Positions 1-8,376 are shown, counted from the first letter of the stretch. The stretch is 50,217 nt of DNA from Martelella mediterranea (GCF_004342225.1 NZ_SMAR01000028.1:1-50217); one strand, 5' to 3'. Notes: generated from the sequence alone by a model not told the origin. A program made the numbers and translations.

Positions 1-47
1 GCCAGCGGCAATCAGGATGATAACATCACAAATGACGCGACATAGAA

Positions 48-88
48 TCTCAGACAGATTGTCGCCGGCGTCTCAGACAGATTGTCGC
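48..88. repeat. Two 18-bp direct repeats, possible end of an IS21-type element
   Basis: The same 18 bases, tctcagacagattgtcgc, occur at 48-65 and 71-88, separated by five bases. Read on the other strand they give gcgacaatctgtctgaga. IS21-family elements carry short repeated motifs of this general kind near their termini, so this may be the terminal region of such an element that entered the IS5-type transposase gene beginning here. A reading frame from base 1 to a TAG at 43-45 would suit the tail of an upstream gene, but only 14 residues are visible and I do not recognise them. Confidence 0.4.
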
Positions 89-647
89 GCTATAGGGAGC
101 TGATCCTTGATACCTTGAACGAAAGCGGGGCGGCCCCACCCCAGGTTCAAATGATCGACTCCACCATCATCCGGGCCCACCATCAGGCGGCAGGCGCAAA
201 AAGGGGACTCAGAAGGAAGGTTTTGGCCGTTCAAAAGGTGGCTTCACGACCAAGATTCATCTGATCGCCAATGCCTGGGGCCTGCCGGTCAGGGCCGAGA
301 TCACTGGCGGCGAAGTCTCGGACTACAAGGGCTATGACGTGCTCGTCGATGAGGACCTGCCCAAAGCCAGGGTTCTGATCGCGGACCGCGGATACGATTC
401 CGATCACATCCGCGACGACACCGAGGCGCGCGGCGGAACAGCCGTCATTCCCGGCAGAGCAAATCGCAAACAGCCGATCCCCGTCGATGGCTTCGTGTAT
501 GCCCTCCGAAACCAGATCGAGCGATGCTTCAACAAGCTCAAATGCGCCAGGCGGCTCGCTACCCGCTATGACAAAACAGCTGCAAGCTATCTTGCCATCG
601 TTCACATCGTCTCCGCCCGACTCTGGATCCGGAGTTTGTCAACATGA
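82..647 (+). pseudogene. IS5-family transposase, N-terminus missing and frameshifted
   Basis: The first frame runs from 82 to 264 and contains the DST motif (first catalytic Asp) followed by IIRAHHQAAGAKRG. The rest continues one frame back, from about 198 to the TGA at 645-647. It includes ADRGYDSD (second Asp), a NQIERCF motif (catalytic Glu) and the typical LATRYDKTAASYLA region. The frame change falls in a run of five A and four G at 198-206. Some IS5-family elements use a programmed -1 shift at A-rich sites, so the shift alone does not prove decay. The missing first third of the protein does make this copy inactive. Family: DDE transposase, IS427 group by overall pattern. Confidence 0.75.
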
Positions 648-652
648 CCTAG
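89..652 (+). mobile_element. IS5-family (IS427-like) insertion sequence, 5'-truncated
   Basis: The segment carries the central and C-terminal parts of an IS5-family DDE transposase and ends against the interrupted diguanylate cyclase gene. The left end is missing: transposase similarity starts abruptly after the 18-bp repeats. The right boundary is approximate; a CTAG at 649-652 fits the TA-centred target preference of IS427-type elements. I could not define terminal inverted repeats because only one end is present. Confidence 0.65.
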
Positions 653-665
653 CATCGGTTCTGTA

Positions 666-1610
666 TTGACGATGCTTGATCCGGTCATACTCAGGCCGGG
701 TGTTATACTGGACAGTCGCACGGTGATGATTGGTTTGGCTGCATTATTTGGCGGTGTGGGGGCAACTGTTATCGTCTCATGCGCGACGATTTTAGCACGT
801 CTGTTCCTGGGCGGCGTCGGTACTGTGCCCGGGATTGCTGCAATTTTTCTGTCAGCACTTATCGGTTTGGCCTATGCGCGATTCAGTGGAAACCGGCGGG
901 ATATTCCGGGGCTTGCGTTACTGGGGCTACTTGTAACCATGAGCTATGTTACCCTGATTGTCTTACCTTCCAATTATATGCATGCAGTCCTTGATGTCGC
1001 CCCCATAGTGTTTATCCGAAATATACTGGGAACCGTGATCATCGGCTATCTACTGGCGATTGGGGATCGTCAGGAATGCGAATTTCTGACCTTTAAGCGG
1101 CAGGCCCAGCGCGACCCGATGACCGGATTGAGCAACCGGCGTGCCCTCAATCTCTTTTCAGCCCGTCTTGAGGCTTCAGCCAAAGCGGAAAATTCCGTTT
1201 TCTCCGTTATCCTGTTCGATATTGATCATTTCAAGCGAGTGAATGATATTTATGGGCACCCGGTCGGAGATCAGGTGCTTGCCCAGGTTTGTTCAACGAT
1301 TTCCGGTCGAATGCGCCAGACCGATATTGTCGTGCGATACGGCGGTGAGGAGATCTGTGTGGTCGTCCCTGAAAGCAGAAAGCACAATGCAGCAAGGGTT
1401 GCAGAGGACATCCGTGCTCAGATCGCGTCTGACGTTTATAACTGTGATGGCAGCAAGGTATCCGTCACGGTGAGCGCAGGTGTTGCACAATCAGACGGCA
1501 GCAATCAAACCATAAAAGATGTGATCAAAAGAGCCGATGAGGCACTCTACACCGCAAAGCAGGCGGGTAGAAACAGGGTCTCTGTTTATGGATATGATAC
1601 GGATATTTAG
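666..1610 (+). CDS. Membrane GGDEF diguanylate cyclase, 5' end removed by the IS
   Basis: Predicted to make cyclic-di-GMP from two GTP at the inner membrane. Residues 1-135 hold several hydrophobic segments like the 5TM (LytS/YhcK-type) sensor, with the characteristic PGVILDSR stretch at 11-18. Residues 145-310 form a GGDEF domain with FDIDHFK metal-binding residues near 184-190. An RxxD product-inhibition site, RQTD, lies at 217-220, and the signature at 226-230 is GGEEI instead of GGEEF. The frame is open upstream only to the transposase stop at 645-647, and the usual first membrane helices of this fold are absent, so the IS insertion probably cut the gene. Possible starts are TTG at 666 or ATG at 672, and neither has a good ribosome binding site. 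The catalytic domain is intact, but expression and membrane insertion are doubtful. Confidence 0.75.
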   Translation: MTMLDPVILRPGVILDSRTVMIGLAALFGGVGATVIVSCATILARLFLGGVGTVPGIAAIFLSALIGLAYARFSGNRRDIPGLALLGLLVTMSYVTLIVLPSNYMHAVLDVAPIVFIRNILGTVIIGYLLAIGDRQECEFLTFKRQAQRDPMTGLSNRRALNLFSARLEASAKAENSVFSVILFDIDHFKRVNDIYGHPVGDQVLAQVCSTISGRMRQTDIVVRYGGEEICVVVPESRKHNAARVAEDIRAQIASDVYNCDGSKVSVTVSAGVAQSDGSNQTIKDVIKRADEALYTAKQAGRNRVSVYGYDTDI

Positions 1611-1630
1611 TTTATAAGTGGCGTCTTACA

Positions 1631-1658
1631 AAAAAGCCCCGGCCGAAACCGGAGCTTT
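1631..1658 (-). terminator. Rho-independent terminator of gnd
   Basis: A 9-bp stem with one mismatch (1634-1642 paired with 1649-1657) is followed on the minus strand by a run of six T. It sits 16 bases beyond the gnd stop codon. It also lies 3' of the convergent diguanylate cyclase gene and may act in both directions. Confidence 0.8.
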
Positions 1659-1673
1659 ATAATCGGGCGGCTT

Positions 1674-3110
1674 TTAGCCTTTTTCAGCACTGGCGCCGCT
1701 GCCCCATGGGCCATGGTGGATGTCCAGACCATCGAGACGGTCAAATCCATGAGCGCCGAAAAAGTCACGCTGCGCCTGAATCAAGTTCGCTGTACCACGT
1801 GACTGGCGATACGCATCGAAATAGGTCAGTGCCGAGGCAAGGCCGGGAACCGGAAGACCGGCAGCCGTTGCTGCTGACACGATGCGGCGAAGCGCCGGCA
1901 GGCATTCATTGAGGGTCTTGGAGAAGGCCGGCGTGACAATCAGATTTGCCACATCCGGTTTCTCGGTAAAGGCCTGTGTGATCTCGTCGAGGAACTGTGA
2001 CCGGATGATGCAGCCCGCACGCCAGATGCGTGCGATTTCCGGCATCGGCAGGTTCCAGCCATATTCTTCCGAAGCGCTTGCCATTACATCAAAGCCCTGT
2101 GCATAAGCGGCAATCTTGGCTGCAAGCAGAGCAAGCTCAAGGTCTTTGTTGAGCCAAGGACCGGGCGCGATGTGGAATGCGAGGTCTTCTTTATTGAAGA
2201 GTTTCTCTGCATCCTTGCGCTCGCCACGCATGGCCGAAAGGCAACGTGCGGCAACCGCAGCTTCAATGACGGTTGCGGGAACGGCCAGTTGCTGCGCTTC
2301 AATGGCCGACCAGCGTCCGGTACCTTTCTGCCCAGCAGCATCGACGATGATGTCAGGCATGTGTTTTCCGGTTTCCGGATCCGTGGCCAGCAGCACCTTC
2401 TCAGTGATTTCAATCAGGAAGGAGTTAAGGCGGCCGTGGTTCCATTCGCCGAAGATATGCGCAATTTCCGGTGCACTCATGCCGACGCCGTCACGCAGAA
2501 CACCGTAGATTTCCGCGATCATCTGCATGTCGGCATATTCAATGCCGTTATGAATGGTTTTGACAAAGTGTCCGGCACCATCGGGGCCAAGCCAGGCGCA
2601 GCACGGATCTTCTGCATATTTAGCGGAGATTGAGGTGAGTACCTTCTCAACGCGTTTATACGAGTCTTCAGTGCCGCCGACCATGATCGAGGGACCGTGG
2701 CGTGCGCCTTCTTCACCGCCAGAGACACCCATGCCGATGAAGGTCAGGCCTGTTCCTTCCAGTTCCTGGAAACGGCGGCGCGTATCGTGGAAGTTCGCAT
2801 TGCCCGCATCAATCAGGATGTCACCCTTGCCCAGATAGGGGCGCAGCTTTTCGATTTCCTGATCAACCGGATCGCCTGCCTTGATCATGATAATGATCGG
2901 GCGCGGCGGACGGATTGCCGCAACGAATTCTGAAAGCGATTCTGTCGGAACGATATTGTCCTGAAGTTCGCCTGCATTCGCATAAAACGCGCGGGTCTTG
3001 TCTACGGTTCTGTTGTAAACGGCGATTTTATTGCCTTTTTCGGCGATGTTCAGGGCGAGGTTTGAGCCCATCACACCCAGACCGATCAGTCCGATTTCTG
3101 CCTTTTCCAC
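1674..3110 (-). CDS. gnd: 6-phosphogluconate dehydrogenase, decarboxylating
   Basis: Oxidises 6-phosphogluconate to ribulose 5-phosphate and CO2 with NADP+, the third step of the oxidative pentose phosphate pathway, in the cytoplasm. The protein is 478 residues, the usual length. The N-terminal Rossmann motif GLGVMG is at 10-15. The signature MGVSGGEEGA lies near 126, and the catalytic Lys lies in HFVKTIHNGIEY near 183. The all-alpha C-terminal dimerisation domain is complete. The start is GTG at 3108-3110, chosen because a strong GGAGGTG ribosome binding site lies seven bases upstream. It is the last of a minus-strand series rpsD-glsA-ttcA-gnd, but about 160 bp separate it from ttcA, so it probably has its own promoter. 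Confidence 0.97.
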   Translation of the reverse strand: MEKAEIGLIGLGVMGSNLALNIAEKGNKIAVYNRTVDKTRAFYANAGELQDNIVPTESLSEFVAAIRPPRPIIIMIKAGDPVDQEIEKLRPYLGKGDILIDAGNANFHDTRRRFQELEGTGLTFIGMGVSGGEEGARHGPSIMVGGTEDSYKRVEKVLTSISAKYAEDPCCAWLGPDGAGHFVKTIHNGIEYADMQMIAEIYGVLRDGVGMSAPEIAHIFGEWNHGRLNSFLIEITEKVLLATDPETGKHMPDIIVDAAGQKGTGRWSAIEAQQLAVPATVIEAAVAARCLSAMRGERKDAEKLFNKEDLAFHIAPGPWLNKDLELALLAAKIAAYAQGFDVMASASEEYGWNLPMPEIARIWRAGCIIRSQFLDEITQAFTEKPDVANLIVTPAFSKTLNECLPALRRIVSAATAAGLPVPGLASALTYFDAYRQSRGTANLIQAQRDFFGAHGFDRLDGLDIHHGPWGSGASAEKG

Positions 3111-3178
3111 GTCGTCACCTCCAGTGCTTTATGGTCGCTCTTTTGTGGCATTGCAGCGCGGAAACGGCAAGGGCCGGA

Positions 3179-3204
3179 GACCTGAAACAGTTTTATTTCA
3201 GGTC
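3179..3204. repeat. Perfect 9-bp inverted repeat upstream of gnd
   Basis: GACCTGAAA at 3179-3187 is mirrored by TTTCAGGTC at 3196-3204 around an 8-base loop. It lies about 70 bases upstream of the gnd start and about 65 bases beyond the ttcA stop. No T-run follows on either strand, so a simple terminator is unlikely. An operator or a processed mRNA hairpin are the alternatives. Confidence 0.5.
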
Positions 3205-3270
3205 ATTCCATTCAAGTTTAGCGAAACTTTCACATAGTGCGTGTGGCGCAAAGAGTATGGAAGGCTGGCC

Positions 3271-4125
3271 CTATTCTTCTTTTCTGGCAGTAAGACCTGC
3301 AAAATCAAACAGCCCGGTATCCAGCAGATGTGATGCATTGACGTGTGAGAGTGCACGCAGCATCGTATCTTTTCGTCCGGGCATACGCGTTTCCATATCG
3401 GCCAGCATTTGCTTCATGGAATTGCGCTGCAGGCCGTCCTGTGAGCCACAAAGATCGCAGGGAATAATCGGAAACTGCATGGCTTCGGCAAATTTTGCCA
3501 GATCGTCTTCTGCGGCGTAGGCCAGTGGTCGCAGAACTGTCAGATCACCCTCGTCATTCAGAAGCTTTGGCGGCATTGTCGCCAGCTTGCCACCGTGGAA
3601 AAGATTCATGAAAAAGGTTTCAAGAATGTCCTCCCGGTGATGGCCTAAAACCAGTGCATCGCAGCCTTCTTCGCGTGCAATGCGGTATAGATGCCCGCGC
3701 CTCAGCCTTGAGCACAGGGAGCAATAGGTCGAGCCCGGCGCCAGCTTGTCGGTGACGATCGAATACGTGTCACGGTATTCAATACGATGAGGCACACCGA
3801 TTTCGGTCAGATATTCCGGCAGTATGTGCTTTGGAAAATTCGGCTGTCCCTGATCGAGATTGCAGGCAACAATTTCGACGGGCAACAGACCGCGCCATTT
3901 CAGCTCCATAAGAACCGCGAGTAGCCCGTAACTGTCTTTGCCACCGGAAAGGGCGACGAGCCATCGCTTCTGTCCCGATAGCATTGAAAAATCTTCGATA
4001 GCCTGCCGTGTCTGTCGCATCAGCCGCTTGCGCAGCTTGGCAAAAGAGACCGTGTCCGGCGCATTTGCAAAAAGCGCCCGGAACGCCATCTCATCTTGAT
4101 TTTGCTGTTCGGCGGTATCGCTCAT
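3271..4125 (-). CDS. ttcA: tRNA 2-thiocytidine(32) synthetase
   Basis: ATP-dependent, Fe-S-containing enzyme that thiolates cytidine 32 of certain tRNAs. The 284-residue protein has the PP-loop ATP-pyrophosphatase motif SGGKDS at 60-65. It has the two CxxC motifs typical of TtcA, CSLC near 136-139 and CDLC near 224, which supply the cluster ligands. [16 protein letters not shown] between them is a conserved family segment. The length matches the family. The gene lies 65 bp downstream of glsA on the same strand and may be cotranscribed with it. The ATG at 4125 follows a modest purine-rich stretch, and no better alternative start was seen. Confidence 0.93.
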   Translation of the reverse strand: MSDTAEQQNQDEMAFRALFANAPDTVSFAKLRKRLMRQTRQAIEDFSMLSGQKRWLVALSGGKDSYGLLAVLMELKWRGLLPVEIVACNLDQGQPNFPKHILPEYLTEIGVPHRIEYRDTYSIVTDKLAPGSTYCSLCSRLRRGHLYRIAREEGCDALVLGHHREDILETFFMNLFHGGKLATMPPKLLNDEGDLTVLRPLAYAAEDDLAKFAEAMQFPIIPCDLCGSQDGLQRNSMKQMLADMETRMPGRKDTMLRALSHVNASHLLDTGLFDFAGLTARKEE

Positions 4126-4190
4126 TCGTCTTTGTATCTTTCACCAAATGTTTTCAGTCGTTGAGGCAATGCATCGTCTCTGTGTTCAGA

Positions 4191-5117
4191 TCAAGGGCCA
4201 AAAACGGACCAGCCTGTTCGTGCTGCCAACACTTCCAGCGCGACAGACCCAAGTTTTGAGTTGCCAACCTCGTTCAGACCCGGCGACCAGACCGCGATTG
4301 ATGCCTTGCCCGGTGCAATAGCCAGAATACCGCCGCCGACGCCGGATTTTCCCGGAAGACCAACCCGATAGGCAAACTCGCCGGAACCGTCGTAATGGCC
4401 ACAAGTCAGCATCAGTGCATTGATGCGCCGTGCGCGTCTTGCTGAAACCACAGAAAAACCAGTCAGCGGGTTGGTGCCGCGATTGGCAAGAAACAGCCCT
4501 GCATTTGCCAGTTGGACGCAGTTCATCGAAAGCGCGCATTGATGAAAATATGTGCCCAGCACCATTTCGACGGGATGTTTTATATTGTCGAAACCGCGCA
4601 TGAAATTTGCCAGCGCGATGTTTCTGAAACCGGTTTTTTGCTCTGACTTTGCCACGCGCCGGTCGATCGAGATCGTATCATCATTTGCGAGGTAGTGAAT
4701 AAACCGCAGAAACTCTCCGATTGCCTCCCGCGGCTGATGCCCGGCCAGAACCATGTCCGTTACGACAATGGCACCAGCATTGATGAACGGATTTCGTGGA
4801 ATGCCGTTTTCGTGTTCAAGCTGGACAATAGAGTTGAAAGCAGAGCCGGATGGCTCTCGCCCAACCCGTTTCCACATGCTTTCACCGGCTTTGCCAAGCG
4901 CCAGAGTGAGCATGAAGACTTTCGAGATACTCTGAACTGAAAAGGCTGTGCCTGCGTTGCCTGCCTGATAGGTGTTTCCATCGACAGTCGTGATCGCGAT
5001 ACCGAATTGTTTGGGGTCGATCTTGGCCAGTTCCGGGATGTAGTCAGCGACATTGCCTTCTCCCAGCCGCGGGGAAAGCTCGGCAGTAATGTCGTCGATG
5101 ATGGCTTGCAGATCCAT
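4191..5117 (-). CDS. glsA: Glutaminase (serine-dependent, GlsA/YbaS type)
   Basis: Hydrolyses L-glutamine to glutamate and ammonia; in enterobacteria this family supports acid resistance. From the ATG at 5117 the protein is 308 residues, exactly the family length. A longer frame reaches 5228, but it would run back over the rpsD terminator and the rpsD stop. The ATG has an ACGAGG ribosome binding site eight bases upstream. The catalytic SxxK motif is at 63-66 (S-I-S-K). Conserved motifs include [15 protein letters not shown] and the C-terminal [11 protein letters not shown] glycine-rich segment. In Brucella the glutaminase contributes to glutamate-dependent acid resistance, so a similar role is plausible. 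Confidence 0.94.
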   Translation of the reverse strand: MDLQAIIDDITAELSPRLGEGNVADYIPELAKIDPKQFGIAITTVDGNTYQAGNAGTAFSVQSISKVFMLTLALGKAGESMWKRVGREPSGSAFNSIVQLEHENGIPRNPFINAGAIVVTDMVLAGHQPREAIGEFLRFIHYLANDDTISIDRRVAKSEQKTGFRNIALANFMRGFDNIKHPVEMVLGTYFHQCALSMNCVQLANAGLFLANRGTNPLTGFSVVSARRARRINALMLTCGHYDGSGEFAYRVGLPGKSGVGGGILAIAPGKASIAVWSPGLNEVGNSKLGSVALEVLAARTGWSVFGP

Positions 5118-5170
5118 GGCGGCCTCGTGCTGTTTACGCTTATATCGTTGCAGAGCAACGGAAGGCTGAA

Positions 5171-5200
5171 AACAGAAAAGCCGCCCGATAAGGCGGCTTT
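5171..5200 (-). terminator. Rho-independent terminator of rpsD
   Basis: AAAGCCGCC (5177-5185) and GGCGGCTTT (5192-5200) form a perfect 9-bp stem. On the minus strand it is followed by TTTTCTGTTTTC. It lies between the rpsD stop and the glsA start and separates the two transcripts. Confidence 0.85.
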
Positions 5201-5224
5201 CCAAAGATCGTATCGGCTGAAAAA

Positions 5225-5842
5225 TCAACGCGAATAGAACTCGACCACGAGGTTCGGTTCCATGATGACCGGGTAGGGGATGTCGGCGAGAGCCGGAACC
5301 CGTACGTAGGTCGCAACCATCTTGTTATGGTCGGCGTCGATATATTCAGGAACATCACGTTCAGCCAGCTGTGTGGCTTCGATGACGCTTGCCAGCTGCT
5401 TCGAACGCTCACGCACTTCGATCACATCACCCGGCTTGCAGCGATAGGAGCCAACATTGACCTTCTGGCCGTTGACCATCACGTGGCCGTGGTTGATGAA
5501 CTGACGTGCAGCAAAAACGGTCGGTACGAACTTTGCGCGATAAACGATTGCATCCAGACGGCTTTCGAGCAGGCCAACGAGGTTTTCACCAGTGTCGCCC
5601 TTGCGGCGGTTCGCTTCCTCAAAGATGGCCAGGAACTGCTTTTCGCGCAGCTCGCCGTAATAACCTTTAAGCTTCTGCTTAGCGCGCAGCTGAACACCGA
5701 AGTCGGACATCTTGCCCTTGCGGCGCTGACCATGCTGGCCGGGGCCGTATTCGCGGCGGTTCACTGGTGACTTCGGACGGCCCCAGATGTTTTCGCCCAT
5801 ACGGCGGTCAATTTTATGCTTGGACGATTCGCGCTTGCTCAT
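5225..5842 (-). CDS. rpsD: 30S ribosomal protein S4
   Basis: Primary 16S rRNA binding protein of the small subunit body. 205 residues, the standard length. The N-terminal S4 domain ([20 protein letters not shown]) and the central RNA-binding S4/Hsp15 fold near 95-160 ([25 protein letters not shown]) are both complete. It stands alone here, outside any alpha operon, as is usual in Rhizobiales. The start has an AAGGAAAT ribosome binding site. A promoter and a long structured leader lie upstream, and a strong terminator follows. Confidence 0.98.
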   Translation of the reverse strand: MSKRESSKHKIDRRMGENIWGRPKSPVNRREYGPGQHGQRRKGKMSDFGVQLRAKQKLKGYYGELREKQFLAIFEEANRRKGDTGENLVGLLESRLDAIVYRAKFVPTVFAARQFINHGHVMVNGQKVNVGSYRCKPGDVIEVRERSKQLASVIEATQLAERDVPEYIDADHNKMVATYVRVPALADIPYPVIMEPNLVVEFYSR

Positions 5843-6010
5843 CGTATTTCCTTATCTCAAAACAAAAGAACCGGCCTTGTGGCAGGTCCCAAGGAAACAC
5901 GCCCTCCTTTGGTTCCCGGATTACGGGAGCCTGACAGGTTTTCACGGAAAAAAGCGCCCGGAAAACCACGGGACATGTCGGTGGTAACACCAGACGTTCA
6001 GTCAGTGTTC
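5843..6010 (-). promoter_or_regulatory. Long structured 5' leader of rpsD
   Basis: About 165 nt separate the predicted transcription start from the rpsD ATG. On the minus strand the leader holds a CCCG/CGGG hairpin followed by CGCTTTTTT, which looks like an attenuator. Downstream come an 8-bp stem with one mismatch (GGCTCCCG with CGGGAACC) and a CCAAAGGA/TCCTTGG pairing just before the ribosome binding site. S4 is an autogenous translational repressor in other bacteria, so a regulatory leader is reasonable, but no known motif was identified. Confidence 0.4.
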
Positions 6011-6015
6011 GCGCG

Positions 6016-6044
6016 GACATAGTCGGCTTTCGGGAAAATGTCAA
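6016..6044 (-). promoter_or_regulatory. Sigma-70-type promoter for rpsD
   Basis: On the minus strand a perfect TTGACA (6039-6044) is followed after exactly 17 bases by TATGTC (6016-6021). It points toward rpsD with a leader of about 165 nt. The -35 and spacing are consensus, and the -10 keeps the leading TAT. Confidence 0.6.
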
Positions 6045-6156
6045 CTTAGGTCGGAACCGTCATGTTGCTTTTCCAGGCTCAGCATAGACCTGACCGGGTG
6101 CCCATGTTTAAACATGACTGTCCTTTTTCAAAGTTATTCAGAACCGGAATATCAAT

Positions 6157-6984
6157 ATGACTGTTTCAAGCGACACCATCAGTGCCATCGCCGTCCTTAT
6201 GCGTCGGGCTGCAAAAGAAGAGATACTTCCGCGGTTTCGCCACCTGCAAACCGGCGAGGTCTCGTCAAAATCAGAACCCAGCGACCTTGTCACCGTTGCC
6301 GACACCGGCGCTGAGCGCGTGATCAAGGCCGGTATTGCTGAGCTTTTACCAGAAGCGCTTTTTATCGGGGAGGAAGGTGTTGCCGCTGATCCTGACCTGT
6401 TGCCGAAGCTCAAAGATGCGGATCTTGCGGTGGTTGTCGATCCAATTGACGGGACATTTAATTTCGCCAATGGCATTTCGGCCTTCGGCGTGATGCTTGC
6501 CATTGTAAAGAACGGCGAAACAATTGCCGGTCTGATCTATGATCCCATGGGCGATGATTTCATGGTTGCAGAAAAAGGGTCAGGGTCGTGGCTGAAACGG
6601 TCCGATGGCTCATCGCAGAAAATGACGGTCGCGGAACCGGTCCCACTGGACCAGATGATTGGCGCAGCATCGGTTTCCTTTACATCGTCTGAAAAGCGCG
6701 GTCAGCTTCTGGCCAATACTGCGAAAGTGCGTTTTGCCGCAAGCTACCGCTGCGCGGCGGTTGAGTATCGTGCCTTTGCTTCAGGGGGCTTGAGCTTTTT
6801 CACCTATATGAAGCTGATGCCATGGGATCATCTTGCCGGTGTGCTCATTGGTCAGGAAGCCGGCGGCTATATCGCCCGATATGACGGTTCGCCTTACCGG
6901 CCTGAAAATCTCGACGGCGGCTTGCTGGGGGCAACAGACAAAGAGAGCTGGCGCGAACTGCGTGAAAAAGTCTTTACGATCTAA
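6157..6984 (+). CDS. Inositol monophosphatase family protein
   Basis: Mg2+-dependent sugar-phosphate phosphatase fold, 275 residues. The metal-binding motifs are GEEG at 71-74 and DPIDGT at 95-100. The C-terminal WDHLAGVLIGQEAGG motif supplies the last metal Asp. Family members act on inositol phosphate, histidinol phosphate, or 3'-phosphoadenosine phosphates, and the sequence does not settle which. It is a single gene between the divergent rpsD leader and a bidirectional terminator. The start at 6157 is the first ATG that keeps the full N-terminal helix; the ribosome binding site is weak. It is a distant paralogue of the phosphatase at 41554-42360. Confidence 0.88.
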   Translation: MTVSSDTISAIAVLMRRAAKEEILPRFRHLQTGEVSSKSEPSDLVTVADTGAERVIKAGIAELLPEALFIGEEGVAADPDLLPKLKDADLAVVVDPIDGTFNFANGISAFGVMLAIVKNGETIAGLIYDPMGDDFMVAEKGSGSWLKRSDGSSQKMTVAEPVPLDQMIGAASVSFTSSEKRGQLLANTAKVRFAASYRCAAVEYRAFASGGLSFFTYMKLMPWDHLAGVLIGQEAGGYIARYDGSPYRPENLDGGLLGATDKESWRELREKVFTI

Positions 6985-6986
6985 AG

Positions 6987-7069
6987 CGTCGGGCGGAGGA
7001 GTGGAAACTGGTTTTTCGCCGTCCCGACGTGTCAAACCTTGGAATCTAGAGCATCATGCGATGTTCTAG
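6987..7069. repeat. Palindromic intergenic mosaic element (RIME-like)
   Basis: Directly after the phosphatase stop, CGTCGGG (6987-6993) pairs with CCCGACG (7023-7029). A second near-palindrome follows, ctagagcatc (7046-7055) with gatgttctag (7060-7069), with one mismatch. Inside the first arm sits gtggaaactggttttt. This arrangement resembles the short palindromic intergenic repeats dispersed in Rhizobiales genomes (RIME/Bru-type). The family name is from memory and was not checked. Confidence 0.5.
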
Positions 7070-7077
7070 GCACAGAA

Positions 7078-7104
7078 AAAGGCGCGGTATCAGGCCGCGC
7101 CTTT
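7078..7104. terminator. Bidirectional terminator between convergent genes
   Basis: AAAGGCGCGG (7078-7087) pairs perfectly with CCGCGCCTTT (7095-7104). An A-run precedes it, so the minus strand ends in a T-tract for the exporter gene. On the plus side the stem ends in TTT after the phosphatase gene. Confidence 0.75.
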
Positions 7105-7128
7105 CAGTTGCCTGTTTTTCACGATGCT

Positions 7129-8376
7129 TCAGTCCGGCGCGTTTGGCGCCTGAAACAGCTTTCCGTTTTCAGCGACTATCGTGATGATAAGGGTCACAAT
7201 AGCAAAGCAGAAAAAACCGATAATCAGCGGTGTGGTTGTGCCATTAAAGTTCAGACCGATCAAAGAGCCTAAAAGGGCCGAACCCGCCGTGCTGGTGAAG
7301 CCGAGAATGGAAGAGCCAAGCCCTGCGATATGGCCGAGAGGTTCCATCGCGAGCGTATTGAAATTGGCACCGAGCCAGCCGAACTGGAACCAGCCAATGG
7401 CAAAGAAGCCATAAAACATCCAGAACGGCATAATCCCGTTATAAAGCAGATCGACAGCGAGCCAGATGCCCATCGTCAGCGTGAAGCCAATCAGAGCGGA
7501 CTGGGACAGCCGTCGCATTCCGAAGCGTCCGACCATGCGCGAATTGGCAAGGGCAGATACGGACATGACAACGCCGATGCCTGCAAAGGCAATGGGAAAC
7601 AGCGGTCCGATAGCGAAAACGTCGATGTAGACCTGCTGGGCGGAGGAGATGTAGCCAAACATACAGGCCTGAACAGAGGTTGTAGCCAGAATATAAAGCG
7701 TTGCCGTGCGGTTCGACAGGACGATTTTAAAACCGGCCAGAATTGAACTCACGTTGAAGGCGCGCCTGTCTGCCGGTTTCAGGCTTTCCGGCAGCCGGCC
7801 CAGCACCCAAACGAACATGCAGGCTGAAAACAGCGCCAGAAACAGAAAGATCAGGTGCCACTCGCCGACAAAGAGAATGCTTTGTCCGATTGTCGGTGCA
7901 ATGATCGGGATCACCATGAACACCATCATGATCAGTGACATCACTTCGGCCATACCGCGTCCACCATAAAGGTCTCTGACAACAGAAATGGCAATCACAC
8001 GGGTTGCGGCCGAACCAACACCTTGAATAAACCGCACCGCAAGCAACGTTGCGAAGGTTGGCACGAAACCGGCGAACACCGAAGCAGATATGTATACGAT
8101 CAGCCCAGCCAGAAGGGCGGGCTTGCGGCCAAAACGGTCAGACAGCGGGCCGAAGAATAATTGTCCAAGCCCCATGCCGATCATATAGGCCGTGACAACA
8201 AACTGACGCTGGTTTTCGTCATCAACACCGAGGCTTGCACCGATCTGCTGGAGGCCCGGCAACATGATGTCGATGGCCAGCGCATTCAGCGCCATCAGTA
8301 GAGCCATCATGATCACAAGCTCCCATTTCGGAAGCCTTTTCTGTTCTGCCGGAGAGGTGGCTTTTGTCTGGGTCAT
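7129..8376 (-). CDS. Bcr/CflA-family multidrug MFS exporter (copy 1)
   Basis: Proton-driven efflux pump of the major facilitator superfamily, DHA1 12-TM type, inner membrane. From the ATG at 8376 it has 415 residues. The first helix carries ALNALAIDIMLPG, and GPLSDRFGRKPALL forms the loop 2-3 motif A. The RFIQGVGSAATRV segment is typical of Bcr/CflA. A further in-frame ATG at 8424 exists. I prefer 8376 because it gives the same N-terminal layout as the neighbouring paralogue and there is an AAAGAA purine stretch upstream of it. It is 50-60% identical by eye to the gene at 8491-9744, so the pair arose by tandem duplication. The substrate is unknown; family members export bicyclomycin, chloramphenicol or sulfonamides. 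Confidence 0.9.
   Translation of the reverse strand: MTQTKATSPAEQKRLPKWELVIMMALLMALNALAIDIMLPGLQQIGASLGVDDENQRQFVVTAYMIGMGLGQLFFGPLSDRFGRKPALLAGLIVYISASVFAGFVPTFATLLAVRFIQGVGSAATRVIAISVVRDLYGGRGMAEVMSLIMMVFMVIPIIAPTIGQSILFVGEWHLIFLFLALFSACMFVWVLGRLPESLKPADRRAFNVSSILAGFKIVLSNRTATLYILATTSVQACMFGYISSAQQVYIDVFAIGPLFPIAFAGIGVVMSVSALANSRMVGRFGMRRLSQSALIGFTLTMGIWLAVDLLYNGIMPFWMFYGFFAIGWFQFGWLGANFNTLAMEPLGHIAGLGSSILGFTSTAGSALLGSLIGLNFNGTTTPLIIGFFCFAIVTLIITIVAENGKLFQAPNAPD

Noticed and set aside
231-605. 124-codon minus-strand frame across the transposase
   Set aside because: Antisense to a recognisable DDE transposase; no family features of its own.
2172-2633. 153-codon plus-strand frame inside gnd
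   Set aside because: Shadow of gnd on the opposite strand; the real gene is complete and has a strong ribosome binding site.
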